Shown here: positions 8,433 to 18,527 of the stretch, one piece after another
Layout of the letters: the number at the start of each line of letters is the position of its first letter
Numbering within the stretch: position 1 is the first letter of the stretch
Source: Rhodanobacter thiooxydans
GTDB taxonomy: Bacteria; Pseudomonadota; Gammaproteobacteria; Xanthomonadales; Rhodanobacteraceae
Length of the DNA: 64,000 nt
NCBI RefSeq assembly: GCF_021545845.1
Contig: NZ_CP088923.1
Coordinates: 992,001-1,056,000 of the forward strand
Reading direction: 5' to 3'
The notes under the pieces: model-generated
What the model was told of the DNA's origin: nothing
Databases searched by the model: none
Seen by the model: only the letters and a program-made list of their open reading frames with translations
Program-made: the position numbers and the translations under genes

Positions 8433-9070
8433 AACGTTCCACCTTCACCCTGGCCGCGATCGTGCTGGCGCTGGCCGCCGCCGGCTCGGCACATGCCCGC
8501 AAGGACGACATCGACATCGCCCGGCTCGGCGGCAGCCTCGACCAGCTCGCCAACGATCCCAGTCTGGGCCGTTACGCGCAGGCCGAGCAGGCGCGCGCGC
8601 GCGACGCGATCAACCGGCTGGCCCAGGCCGGCTCGCGCGAGCGGCCGCACGCGCTGTACCTGGCCGAACGCCGGGTCGACCTGGCCAAGACCGCCGCGCA
8701 GCTGCAGGATGCCCAGGTCAAGCTGACCCAGCTCGACCGCGAGCACGACCAGATCCTGCTCGACAACAGCCGGCGCGATGCCGAGCTGGCGCGGCGCGAA
8801 CTGGAGCGCCAGCGCCTGCAGTACCAGCTGGCGCAGGAAGAGGCTGCCCGGCTGCAGGCGCAGGGGCAGGAATACTCGCAGGCGGCCGACCAGGCGCGTG
8901 CCGAAGCCGAGCGGGCGAAAAAGCTGGCGGCGGCGCAGAGCAAGGTGGCCAGGGCGGCCAAGCGCCAGGCTGAACTGGCCGCGCAGGCGGCCAAGGCGAT
9001 GCGTTCGCAGATGAGCGAAGGCGAGCAGCCTGCCGAAGCGGCTTCGGACGCCTCGAAAAAGCACCCCTGA
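8429..9070 (+). CDS. Secreted coiled-coil protein, unknown function
   Basis: A 213-residue protein with a cleavable signal peptide (residues 1-23, ending SAHA-R). Almost all the rest is predicted long alpha helix and coiled coil, rich in Ala, Gln, Arg and Glu (about residues 55-190), with a polar C-terminal tail ending in KKHP. ACGGAGG precedes the ATG and the gene overlaps the DUF4398 lipoprotein gene by 4 bases. The pair probably forms a periplasmic rod-like complex anchored by the lipoprotein, which is inference. No OmpA-like peptidoglycan-binding domain is present. Confidence 0.78.
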   Translation: MKRSTFTLAAIVLALAAAGSAHARKDDIDIARLGGSLDQLANDPSLGRYAQAEQARARDAINRLAQAGSRERPHALYLAERRVDLAKTAAQLQDAQVKLTQLDREHDQILLDNSRRDAELARRELERQRLQYQLAQEEAARLQAQGQEYSQAADQARAEAERAKKLAAAQSKVARAAKRQAELAAQAAKAMRSQMSEGEQPAEAASDASKKHP

Positions 9071-9433
9071 CCTGTTCCCGGCGGCGCGCTGCGGCGCTCC
9101 GCCGCGCCCGCATCCGCGCCTTGCGGCGACTTGTCCGGAGCTTGGGTTAGATAAACGTAAAAGGCTGTTTTGACAGCTGTTTCACAGGAAACCGCGGTGC
9201 TTCGCGGCGCCCCTCCGCTAGGCTTGCACCCCCCTGACCGGGGGAGTAGGGTCGAAGTCCCACGGGGCATCCAGGCCGCGTGGGCCACTGACCCGAATCA
9301 TGCGCTTATTCCACGTTTCCATGCGTCACCCGCGTTCCGGCAGGCCGGCGCGGGTCGTGGGTGCGTGCATGCATTCAACGTCTGCGGATGCTTCCTGTCG
9401 CATCCGCATGCCAACTCGCGAGGAGGTCGGATC
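9071..9433. other. Long upstream region of the DUF465 gene
   Basis: This 363-base stretch has no supported gene. It contains a GCTAGGCT -10-like element at 9217-9224, followed by a short GC hairpin (CCCCC TGA CCGGGGG, about 9231-9245) and about 190 further bases before the start codon. If the element is the promoter, the DUF465 mRNA has a leader of about 200 bases. I recognise no known riboswitch in it. Confidence 0.45.
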
Positions 9434-9661
9434 ATGTTTGAAAACCAGCAGCGTGATGATGTCGAGGCATTGATGAAGGCCGACGCCGAATTCCGGCGGC
9501 TCTACCAGCATCACCGCGAACTCGACAGCAAGGTGCACGACGCCGACATCGGCGTCCTTCCCATCGACGATGTCACCCTCGCCAGCATGAAGAAGGAAAA
9601 GCTGCTGGCCAAGGCACGACTCGAACGCATGTGGACGGATCGGGCGCATCTCATCCACTGA
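9434..9661 (+). CDS. DUF465 (YdcH-like) small protein
   Basis: A 75-residue charged helical protein of the DUF465/YdcH family, recognisable from the layout ADAEFRRLYQHHRELDSKVH followed by KKEKLLAKARLERM. The family forms short helical hairpins of unknown function. A perfect AGGAGG (9421-9426) lies 7 bases before the ATG, so strong translation is expected. It stands alone before the cystathionine beta-synthase gene. Confidence 0.88.
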   Translation: MFENQQRDDVEALMKADAEFRRLYQHHRELDSKVHDADIGVLPIDDVTLASMKKEKLLAKARLERMWTDRAHLIH

Positions 9662-9807
9662 CCCTGTTTCACGCCATCGCGGCCCCGGGTCCTCCCTGAT
9701 GCATCGGGAGGATGCCGGGGCCGCCGCGTCAATGGCGGCCCAGCGGTTATCATGGCGATCCCGCAGCAGCGGCATCGCCCGGCTGCCTTCCCAGCGACGG
9801 AGCCCCC

Positions 9808-11178
<1,371 letters not shown>

Positions 11179-11251
11179 GCGATACGGACGCGCGCCTTGA
11201 TGGCGATCGTCCGCGAAAGGTTGGGTTAATGCAGCCCAGTCAACATAGCTA

Positions 11252-11419
11252 CTGATTAGTGTCGAATCTCAGCCGCCGAGGTACCGTTCGCCCAGAGCGT
11301 AGGCGCGTAGCGCCGAAGTCGAAGGGTATCGCCAGTAAGGTGCTTCGACTTCGCTTGCTGACGCAAGCTACGCTCAGCACGAACGGCTTCTATGAGCTGA
11401 ACTTCAAGCGCTAATCAGG
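11252..11419. repeat. Large imperfect fold-back repeat upstream of glmS
   Basis: CTGATTAGTG at 11252 is matched by inverse CGCTAATCAGG at 11409-11419, and inside these GTTCGCCCAGAGCGTAG (11286-11302) pairs with CTACGCTCAGCACGAAC (11368-11384), and CGAAGTCGAAG with CTTCGACTTCG. The whole 168-base segment folds back on itself, like a MITE or a REP cluster. It fills most of the cystathionine beta-synthase/glmS gap. Confidence 0.7.
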
Positions 11420-11432
11420 AATTCGCCTGTCC

Positions 11433-11457
11433 GTGGCGGAGCCGAAGGCTCCGCCAC
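11433..11457 (+). promoter_or_regulatory. Perfect hairpin in the glmS leader
   Basis: GTGGCGGAGCC, a GAA loop and GGCTCCGCCAC form an 11-base-pair perfect stem ending 21 bases before the glmS ATG. It lacks a T tract, so it is not a classical terminator. It could be a processing or regulatory site in the glmS leader, or simply a repeat end. Confidence 0.5.
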
Positions 11458-11478
11458 CCATCAAAGGAAGTCGTCCCG

Positions 11479-13308
<1,830 letters not shown>

Positions 13309-13311
13309 CCC

Positions 13312-13331
13312 GCAGGGCGGGCACCGCCCGT
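13312..13331. terminator. GC hairpin after glmS
   Basis: GGGCGG GCA CCGCCC (13315-13329) forms a short, strong stem directly after the glmS stop. It belongs to the family of GGGCGG(gc)CCGCCC repeats also seen at 15867, 17480 and 39537. No T run follows, so termination efficiency is uncertain. Confidence 0.5.
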
Positions 13332-13340
13332 GGTGGTGCG

Positions 13341-13510
13341 ACAGAATAGAAGTTCCAACTGAGGAATAGAGGTTCCAACAGGGGAGCCGCTAGGGCGGCC
13401 ATCGGCACAAAAGAGATTCCAACGGCATTGCCTGGCAAGTCGGCGCACAGGCGCATGCTGAACCGCACGATCAGAGGGTCGACAGGGATTCGGCCAAACA
13501 CCGGCAATCC
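13341..13510 (+). repeat. Left flank repeat of the parD-parE cassette
   Basis: Two tandem units of the form GAATAGARGTTCCAAC (13344-13359 and 13364-13379), a third partial unit near 13410-13423, and a segment GGGATTCGGCCAAACACCGG (13487-13506). Diverged inverse copies of the first and last parts occur in the same order, reversed, at 14424-14494 on the other side of the cassette. This indicates a bounded, possibly mobile, TA unit. Confidence 0.7.
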
Positions 13511-13553
13511 CGCCCCAAGCCGCTGTCTTGCCTGGGGATCGACTGTCGGCTTC

Positions 13554-13591
13554 TTGCATGGCGGCGCCAAAGGTGTAGGATTAAATCCTAC
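13554..13591 (+). promoter_or_regulatory. Promoter and operator of parD-parE
   Basis: TTGCAT (13554-13559), a 16-base spacer and TAGGAT (13576-13581) resemble a sigma-70 promoter. The -10 box is embedded in a perfect inverted repeat GTAGGAT TAA ATCCTAC (13575-13591), a likely operator for the ribbon-helix-helix antitoxin ParD. The parD start is 18 bases downstream, preceded by GAGAGGG. Confidence 0.6.
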
Positions 13592-13609
13592 GCCACGAGA
13601 GGGCTGCGT

Positions 13610-13894
13610 ATGCGCTCCACACAACAGTTCAGCATCACCCTTCCCAACGAGATGGCCGACCTTGTGCGATCCAAGGTGGCGGCGGGCGAATACGCCACCG
13701 AAAGCGAGGTCATCCGCGACGGACTGCGCACGCTCGCGGCACGCGATAAGGCGGTCGAGGCGTGGCTGCGCGACCAGGTGGTGCCGGCCGCCCAGGCGTT
13801 GCAGGCGGACCCGTCTCGCGGGCTTTCGGTGGGCCAGGTGCGCGAGCATCTCGCTCGGAAGCGGTCAGCCGAACGCGGCGGCCCGGTCGCGTGA
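13610..13894 (+). CDS. parD: ParD-family ribbon-helix-helix antitoxin
   Basis: A 94-residue type II antitoxin of the ParD/CC2985 group. The N-terminal ribbon-helix-helix (STQQFSITLPNEMADLVRSK, about residues 3-45, with YATESEVIRDGLRTL) binds DNA; the flexible C-terminal part (about 50-94) would wrap the ParE toxin. It overlaps parE by a GTGA junction. It probably represses its own promoter through the adjacent palindrome. With parE frameshifted, it may be an orphan antitoxin. Confidence 0.88.
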   Translation: MRSTQQFSITLPNEMADLVRSKVAAGEYATESEVIRDGLRTLAARDKAVEAWLRDQVVPAAQALQADPSRGLSVGQVREHLARKRSAERGGPVA

Positions 13895-14203
13895 TCTATA
13901 CCGTCATTTTCGCGCCCGAGGCCATCGAACGCCTCGATGCGATTGAACGGTACATCGCCGACGCCGGCGCACCCGTTGCCGGCGCCAACTACGTGGATGC
14001 CATCTTCGCGTTCTGCCAAAGCTTTGGCTACTTTCCCCCTGCGGGGCACGAGGCGTGACGACCTACTGCCTGGACTGCGCATCACCAACTACCGCGGCAA
14101 CACCATAGTCGCGTTCGTAGTGAACGAGATGGTCATGACCGTCGGCATCGTCGGTGTTTTCTACGGCGGGCAGGATTACGAGGGCATCCTGCGGGAGGCA
14201 TAG
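13891..14203 (+). pseudogene. parE: Frameshifted ParE-type toxin gene
   Basis: The GTG at 13891 starts VIYTVIFAPEAIERLDAI, a ParE/RelE-superfamily toxin N-terminus, overlapping parD. After GYFP the frame shifts at a run of five C (14035-14039) and ends at a TGA at 14056. The rest of the toxin (RGTRRDDLLPGLRITNYRG, then GVFYGGQDYE) continues in the next frame to 14203. Removing one C restores an uninterrupted ParE of about 103 residues. Either the toxin is dead, or the base is a sequencing error, or expression needs frameshifting. ParE toxins poison DNA gyrase. Confidence 0.82.
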
Positions 14204-14324
14204 GCGCGGCCGTGCTGTATGCCCATCCGCTCGGGTAGTCCCTCTCGCCGGGGGTAAAGCGGGATAACGCAGCATTATTCCGCCTTATAACCCGAGCTTC
14301 GCTGGTGAACGCACGCTGTCAGGC

Positions 14325-14350
14325 ATTACGTAATTACGTATTACGTAACG
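14325..14350. repeat. Cluster of TTACGTAA-like palindromes
   Basis: ATTACGTAATTACGTATTAC followed by GTAACG contains three overlapping TACGTA cores within 26 bases, very unlike the GC-rich surroundings. It lies about 120 bases after parE, in a 650-base gap (14204-14853) that otherwise holds only cassette-flank repeats and no recognisable gene. Confidence 0.6.
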
Positions 14351-14423
14351 CGGCACGAAGTAGATGCAGCTCCGGCAAACGTGCGCGGCGACGCTTGCCG
14401 CTCAGGCACTTGCGCGTCGAATT

Positions 14424-14494
14424 GCTGGTGTTTGGCCGAATCCCTGCCAACCCTCGATCAGGCCGCCACGGGAGCCCAGTTGGAGGTTCTATTC
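14424..14494 (-). repeat. Right flank repeat of the parD-parE cassette
   Basis: In reverse complement this reads GAATAGAACCTCCAACTGGG, GCTCCCG(T)GGCGGCC, GATC-GAGGG and GGGATTCGGCCAAACACCAG, matching in order the outer and inner parts of the left flank at 13341-13510 (which has an extra block of about 60 bases). The two flanks are therefore inverted, diverged copies around the TA genes. Confidence 0.65.
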
Positions 14495-14608
14495 GTGTGC
14501 GTGCCGCGTATTGCCCGGTGCTGGGGCCGCACGTTTTGGCGCGTATTTAGAGCACGCTGCGCCGCTTGTGCAGGTGCGAGCCGCGCGGGTACTGGATGTG
14601 CGTTAGAA

Positions 14609-14676
14609 GCTCTATTCGGTCGCACCAGGTGGTGAGACCGAATAGAGGTTCCAACTGGGCAATAGAAGTTCCAACT
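14609..14676 (+). repeat. Left flank repeat of the tacA-tacT cassette
   Basis: CTCTATTCGGTC at 14610-14621 pairs with GACCGAATAGAG at 14636-14647, giving a near-perfect hairpin. Then come two tandem units, GAATAGAGGTTCCAAC (14640-14655) and CAATAGAAGTTCCAAC (14660-14675), like those left of parD. The 26 bases 14630-14655 occur as an exact reverse complement at 15806-15831, on the other side of the TA genes. Confidence 0.75.
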
Positions 14677-14853
14677 ACAGGTCGGCCACGGCCTGGCTCT
14701 GCTCAGACAAAAGGCTGGAAACGGCTGCATTGACCGCTGCCAGTTGATGTTTCTGATGTGCCGGCCGACCTTGCCGTGGAGGCGAATGTCGGCCTTGTTG
14801 CAATCTTTCGACGTGCGCGGCGCCGGCAGCGACGTTCCAAGACGGCATGATTT

Positions 14854-15381
14854 CTACAGAAGATCTTTCGCCTTCAGTTCCGCCTCGAACGTCGCGAGGG
14901 CCATCACCAGCGTGAGCGGCTTGTCGGGGAGTGTCATGGCGCCATAGCTGGCGTACCACGCGGCTGCGCTCCCGTTCTTCGCATCGATCATGAGCAAGAC
15001 CCCCCCCACAACGTCGGCGGCGCGCAAGCAGCGCCGTGCGGCCATCGCGAGGAGCTGACCGCCGAGACCACCGCCTTGCAGCCGTTTGTCCGTCGCGATG
15101 CGCGCGAGCCTAAAACCCGGCACGTCGTGATGCGCCAAGCCCTTGCGCACCTGCTCGGGCGTATCCGCGTAAGCGAGCGCCCCAGGCGCCAAGCTGTAAA
15201 AGCCGAGAACCGTCTTGCCGTCCGCGTCGTCGACGGCGACAAAGGTTTTCGCGCCGCCGGCCTCGTGACTCTGACGCGCGTACTTGTGAAGGAACTCGTT
15301 CATCGCGGAATCGCCGCAGTCGAACAACTTGCGATCATGTTTCTTGGAGATCGGTTCCTCGTGCCAGGCGGGGACGCTCAT
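14854..15381 (-). CDS. tacT: TacT-like GNAT acetyltransferase toxin
   Basis: A 175-residue GNAT-fold acetyltransferase. The acetyl-CoA loop is RLARIATDKRLQGGGLGGQLL (about residues 91-111), followed by ADVVGGVLLMIDAKN and WYASYGA near the C-terminus, all typical of TacT/AtaT-type toxins that acetylate aminoacyl-tRNA and block translation. It overlaps its antitoxin gene by ATGA (15378-15381). It sits inside inverted flanking repeats together with tacA. Toxin identity is from family knowledge and the antitoxin partner. Confidence 0.88.
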   Translation of the reverse strand: MSVPAWHEEPISKKHDRKLFDCGDSAMNEFLHKYARQSHEAGGAKTFVAVDDADGKTVLGFYSLAPGALAYADTPEQVRKGLAHHDVPGFRLARIATDKRLQGGGLGGQLLAMAARRCLRAADVVGGVLLMIDAKNGSAAAWYASYGAMTLPDKPLTLVMALATFEAELKAKDLL

Positions 15382-15656
15382 CCCTGCTTGGGCAGCGCTG
15401 CGATAGCCTTGCGCAGCTTGGCGTTCGGCGCCGGCGGGTTTTCGAGCATCCTCAGCACCGCAACACTGTCCCTTTCCGACAGGACGATGCGCTCGGCCTC
15501 CGCGATCACCGCCTTGGCTTCGCGCAAGGCTGGTTGCAGCACGAAATCTGTCAGATCCGTGTGCCGCAGCGCGGCCGCCCGCACGAGCGTGGCCTTCTGT
15601 TCGGGCAAGACCCGCAGATTCATCCGCTTGTTGTCATCGACAGCGACTCGGGGCAT
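15378..15656 (-). CDS. tacA: TacA-like DUF1778 antitoxin
   Basis: A 92-residue DUF1778 ribbon-helix-helix antitoxin: KRMNLRVLPEQKATLVRAAA near the N-terminus forms the DNA-binding part, TDLTDFVLQPALREAKAVI the dimer helices, and a proline-rich C-terminal segment (residues 72-92) would inhibit TacT. TAGGAGTAAAGAGCC precedes the ATG at 15656. A perfect palindrome at 15672-15692 just upstream is the likely autorepression operator. Confidence 0.88.
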   Translation of the reverse strand: MPRVAVDDNKRMNLRVLPEQKATLVRAAALRHTDLTDFVLQPALREAKAVIAEAERIVLSERDSVAVLRMLENPPAPNAKLRKAIAALPKQG

Positions 15657-15671
15657 GGCTCTTTACTCCTA

Positions 15672-15692
15672 TGTACTCATTTAAAGAGTACA
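15672..15692 (-). promoter_or_regulatory. Operator palindrome of tacA-tacT
   Basis: TGTACTC, a 7-base AT-rich centre ATTTAAA, and GAGTACA form a perfect inverted repeat 16 bases upstream of the tacA start. Its TTTAAAT centre may include the -10 box of the minus-strand promoter, so TacA binding would block RNA polymerase. This is inferred from position and symmetry. Confidence 0.6.
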
Positions 15693-15805
15693 TCTGAAAT
15701 GCCCTTATATCAATCCGTGAGTATTCAATCCGTACAGCTATCGAGCGTCGACAAGGGCAGCAGCGCCGACAGCGAGGTCGCAATCAGGCTTCGCACTTGG
15801 GTGCG

Positions 15806-15831
15806 GTTGGAACCTCTATTCGGTCTCACCA
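15806..15831 (-). repeat. Right flank repeat of the tacA-tacT cassette
   Basis: These 26 bases (beginning GTTGGAACCTCTATTCGG and ending TCTCACCA) are an exact reverse complement of 14630-14655. With that copy they bracket tacA-tacT as terminal inverted repeats about 1.2 kb apart. Confidence 0.8.
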
Positions 15832-15866
15832 GCCCGCTGGTTCTTCGACGATGCGTCACGGCCAAG

Positions 15867-15955
15867 GCGGCGGGCAGTGCCCGCCCTACGAAGCCGGAGC
15901 GGAGAGCTTCGCGCACGACCGAAGGAAGTCCCTTGTGGACAAGGTGCGCTCCTAC
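15867..15955. repeat. Two intergenic repeats before manC: GGCGGGCAGTGCCCGCC element and half GTAGGAGC element
   Basis: 15867-15889 is a GGCGGGCAGTGCCCGCC palindrome followed by CTAC, as at 17480-17550 and 39537-39601. 15911-15955 is one arm (inverse orientation) of the GTAGGAGC family, from GCGCACGACCGAAGGAAG to GCGCTCCTAC. They fill the gap between the tacA-tacT cassette and the end of manC and may terminate transcription. Confidence 0.75.
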
Positions 15956-15973
15956 GATTTCATGCGTAATGGG

Positions 15974-17386
15974 TCAGGCTCTTCCGTACACGTCGTCGAA
16001 ACGCACGATGTCGTCTTCGCCCAGATAACTGCCGGACTGCACCTCGATCAGTTCCAGCGCGACCTTGCCGGGATTGCGCAGGCGGTGCCTGCTGCCCAGC
16101 GGAATATAGGTGCTCTGGTTCTCGCCGAGCAGGAACACCTTGTCGTCGCAGGTGACCTCGGCCGTGCCGGAGACGACGATCCAGTGCTCGGCGCGATGAT
16201 GGTGCTTCTGCAGGCTCAGGGATGCGCCGGGCTTGACCACGATGCGCTTGACCTGGAATCGATCGCCGGTTTCCAGCGAGTCGTAGCTGCCCCACGGCCG
16301 GTACACCACGCGGTGCAGCGAGTGCTCGCTGCGGCCGGCAGCCTTCAGCTGCTCGACGATCTTCTTCACGTCTTGCGCGGCGTCGCGGTGCGCCACCAGG
16401 GTGGCGTCGGGCGTGGTCACCACGATCAGGTCGTCGACGCCGACGGTGGCGATCAGGTGGTGGTCGTGCGAACGCAGCAGCGAGTTGCGCGTGTCCACGG
16501 CCATGGTGTCGCCTTCGCGCAGGTTGCCGTCGGGGTCCTTGTCGCCGGTCAGCCACAGCGCCGACCACGAGCCGATGTCGCTCCACGCGCAGCTGACCGG
16601 GATCACCGCCGCGCGGCGGGTCTTTTCCATCACCGCGTAGTCGATCGAGTCGTCGGGCACCTGCGCGAACGCGTCGCGGTCGATGCGCACGAAGTCGAGG
16701 TCGGCGGATGCCTTCGCGTGGGCTTCGCGCACCGCCGCGAGCATCGCCGGTGCATGCGCGGCCAGCTCTTCCAGGTAGCATGCGGCCTTGAACAGGAACA
16801 TGCCGGAGTTCCAGTCGTAGCCACCGTGGGCAAGGTACGACCCGGCCGTGGCCAGGTCGGGCTTTTCGACGAACTGCTCCACGCGGAAGCCGTGGCCGTC
16901 GATCGCCTCGGCGCGGCGGATGTAGCCGAAGCCGGTCTCGGGGCGATCCGGGCGAATGCCGAAGGTGACCAGCCAACCCTGTGCCGCCAGTGGCATTGCC
17001 TGCTTTACGCCCTCGACGAAAGCGGCGGTATTGCCGATCAGATGATCGGCCGGCAGCACCAGCAGCGTGGCGTCGGCGTCGCGCTGCAAGGCCTGCAGCG
17101 CACCCAGCGCGATGGCCGGCGCGGTGTTGCGGGCCAGCGGCTCCAGCACGATGGTGCCATCCGTGATGCCCGCCTCCAGCAGCTGGTCGGCAGCGAGGAA
17201 GCGGTGGTCGTCGCTCGCCACCACGATCGGCGCGGCGACGCCCGGCAGCTGTCGGGTGCGCGCTATGGTCTGCTGGAACAGCGTGCCCTTGCCGGCCAGT
17301 TCCAGGAACTGCTTGGGCAGGTTCTTGCGCGACACCGGCCACAACCGGGTGCCGCTGCCGCCACTCAGGATCAGGGGGATCAACAT
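15974..17386 (-). CDS. manC: Mannose-1-phosphate guanylyltransferase / mannose-6-phosphate isomerase
   Basis: A 470-residue type II bifunctional enzyme (XanB/AlgA type) giving GDP-mannose. The N-terminal nucleotidyltransferase domain begins LIPLILSGGSGTRLWPVSR and has EKP as VEKPDLATAGSY; the C-terminal cupin isomerase domain (about 350-470) contains YRPWGSYDSLE, KPGASLSLQKHHHRAEHW and a metal-binding histidine cluster. I chose the ATG at 17386, which gives MLIPLIL as in relatives; a GTG/ATG further upstream would add poorly conserved residues. As in Xanthomonas it neighbours the rml genes and supplies mannose, or fucose/rhamnose derivatives, for LPS and exopolysaccharide. Confidence 0.92.
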   Translation of the reverse strand: MLIPLILSGGSGTRLWPVSRKNLPKQFLELAGKGTLFQQTIARTRQLPGVAAPIVVASDDHRFLAADQLLEAGITDGTIVLEPLARNTAPAIALGALQALQRDADATLLVLPADHLIGNTAAFVEGVKQAMPLAAQGWLVTFGIRPDRPETGFGYIRRAEAIDGHGFRVEQFVEKPDLATAGSYLAHGGYDWNSGMFLFKAACYLEELAAHAPAMLAAVREAHAKASADLDFVRIDRDAFAQVPDDSIDYAVMEKTRRAAVIPVSCAWSDIGSWSALWLTGDKDPDGNLREGDTMAVDTRNSLLRSHDHHLIATVGVDDLIVVTTPDATLVAHRDAAQDVKKIVEQLKAAGRSEHSLHRVVYRPWGSYDSLETGDRFQVKRIVVKPGASLSLQKHHHRAEHWIVVSGTAEVTCDDKVFLLGENQSTYIPLGSRHRLRNPGKVALELIEVQSGSYLGEDDIVRFDDVYGRA

Positions 17387-17479
17387 GAGATCGACGTCCT
17401 TGGCTGGATGAAAGTCTCCAACCCGTTGCGTGTAGGAGGGCTGCGCGGATAGGCCATTATGCCGCAACGGTATGGCAGC

Positions 17480-17550
17480 GTAGGGCGGGCACTGCCCGCC
17501 GTTTTCCCTTCGCGGGCCCGGGCAAAAGCGGCGGACAGTGTCCGCCCTAC
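17480..17550. repeat. Palindromic GTAGGGCGGGCACTGCCCGCC element
   Basis: GTAGGGCGGGCACTGCCCGCC at 17480-17500 and GGCGGACAGTGTCCGCCCTAC at 17530-17550 are inverse, each being a palindrome itself. It lies between rfbD and manC and resembles the elements at 15867 and 39537. Confidence 0.8.
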
Positions 17551-17576
17551 GCGATAGCGGGCCGGTGGCAACCGGA

Positions 17577-18527
17577 TTATCGCGATCGGGGATCGTCGGG
17601 CTTGCTGCCGAGCTGGGCCATCACCCGGTGCAGCCCATCGCGCCAGTCCGGTAGCGACACGGCGAATTGCCGCTGGAAATCCGTGTTGTCCAGCACCGAC
17701 CAGGCCGGGCGTTCGGCTGGAGTGGGGTAGTCGGCGGTGGTGATCGCCGTCACCCGCGGCGCGCGCGCGATTAGCCGGCGTCCGACGGCATCAGCGAAGA
17801 TCGCCTCGGCGAAGCCGTGCCAGGTCGTCATGCCGCTGGCGACCAGGTGGTGGGTGCCAGCCACCGCGTGGCGCTGCGCGCCATCGGCCTGCAACCAGCG
17901 GTCGAGCGCGGCGAGCGTGCCGCGCACGATCAGGCCAGTGTCGGTGGGCGCACCGTGCTGGTCGGCCACCACGCGCAGCTCCTCGCGTTCGGCGCCCAGG
18001 CGCAGCATGGTGCGCAGGAAATTGTGGCCGTGCGCAGCATAGACCCAGGCGGTGCGGAACGTGAGGTGGTCGGCGCCGCTGCCGCGCAACGCCTGCTCGC
18101 CGGCCAGCTTGCTGCGGCCGTAGGCGCCGAGCGGAACGGTCGGTGCGTCGACGGCATACGGCTGCGACTGCCTGCCGTCGAACACGTAGTCGGTGGAGTA
18201 GTGGATCACCAGCGCAACGTGCGCCGCCGCCCAGCGCCCCAGCACGCCGACCGCCTCGCCGTTGACGCGAGTGGCCAGCGCCTCTTCCTGCTCAGCACGA
18301 TCGACCGCGGTGTAGGCGGCGGCGTTGACGATCACGTCGGGCCGCACGCGGTCGAGCAGCGCGGGCAGCGATGCGGGCATCGATAGGTCGGCGATCTCGC
18401 CGTTGCCGCCGACAGCCAGTACGCCGTCACGGCTCGCTGCGATCAATTCGCCGCGCGCGGCCAGTCCGCCGTCCGCGATGAAGCTGCGGCCGAGCTGGCC
18501 GTTAGCGCCGAGCAGCAGGACCTTCAC
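17577..18527 (-). CDS. rfbD: dTDP-4-dehydrorhamnose reductase
   Basis: A 316-residue short-chain dehydrogenase performing the last step of dTDP-L-rhamnose synthesis. It has the Rossmann motif LLGANGQLG at the N-terminus, the catalytic STDYVFDG and YGRSKLAGE motifs, and PxWSVLDN near the end. The start is GTG at 18527, which overlaps the rfbC TGA as GTGA; this settles the start within a longer open frame. It is the last gene of the rfbBACD operon. Confidence 0.92.
   Translation of the reverse strand: MKVLLLGANGQLGRSFIADGGLAARGELIAASRDGVLAVGGNGEIADLSMPASLPALLDRVRPDVIVNAAAYTAVDRAEQEEALATRVNGEAVGVLGRWAAAHVALVIHYSTDYVFDGRQSQPYAVDAPTVPLGAYGRSKLAGEQALRGSGADHLTFRTAWVYAAHGHNFLRTMLRLGAEREELRVVADQHGAPTDTGLIVRGTLAALDRWLQADGAQRHAVAGTHHLVASGMTTWHGFAEAIFADAVGRRLIARAPRVTAITTADYPTPAERPAWSVLDNTDFQRQFAVSLPDWRDGLHRVMAQLGSKPDDPRSR

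Noticed and set aside
6293..9070. A 925-codon plus-strand open frame
   Set aside because: Only its last 213 codons, from 8429, are the real coiled-coil gene; the rest is antisense to pilU and out of frame with the lipoprotein.
11179..11478. GlmS ribozyme or riboswitch before glmS
   Set aside because: The glmS ribozyme is known from Gram-positives and its conserved core is not visible; the structures seen are simple fold-backs.
13341..14680. Integron attC sites around the TA cassettes
   Set aside because: The repeats lack the RYYYAAC/GTTRRRY core pairs of attC sites, and no integrase gene is seen; inverted rather than single direct sites flank the genes.
14690..14853. Integrase or transposase remnant beside tacT
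   Set aside because: Short frames are present, but no motif of a recombinase is recognisable.
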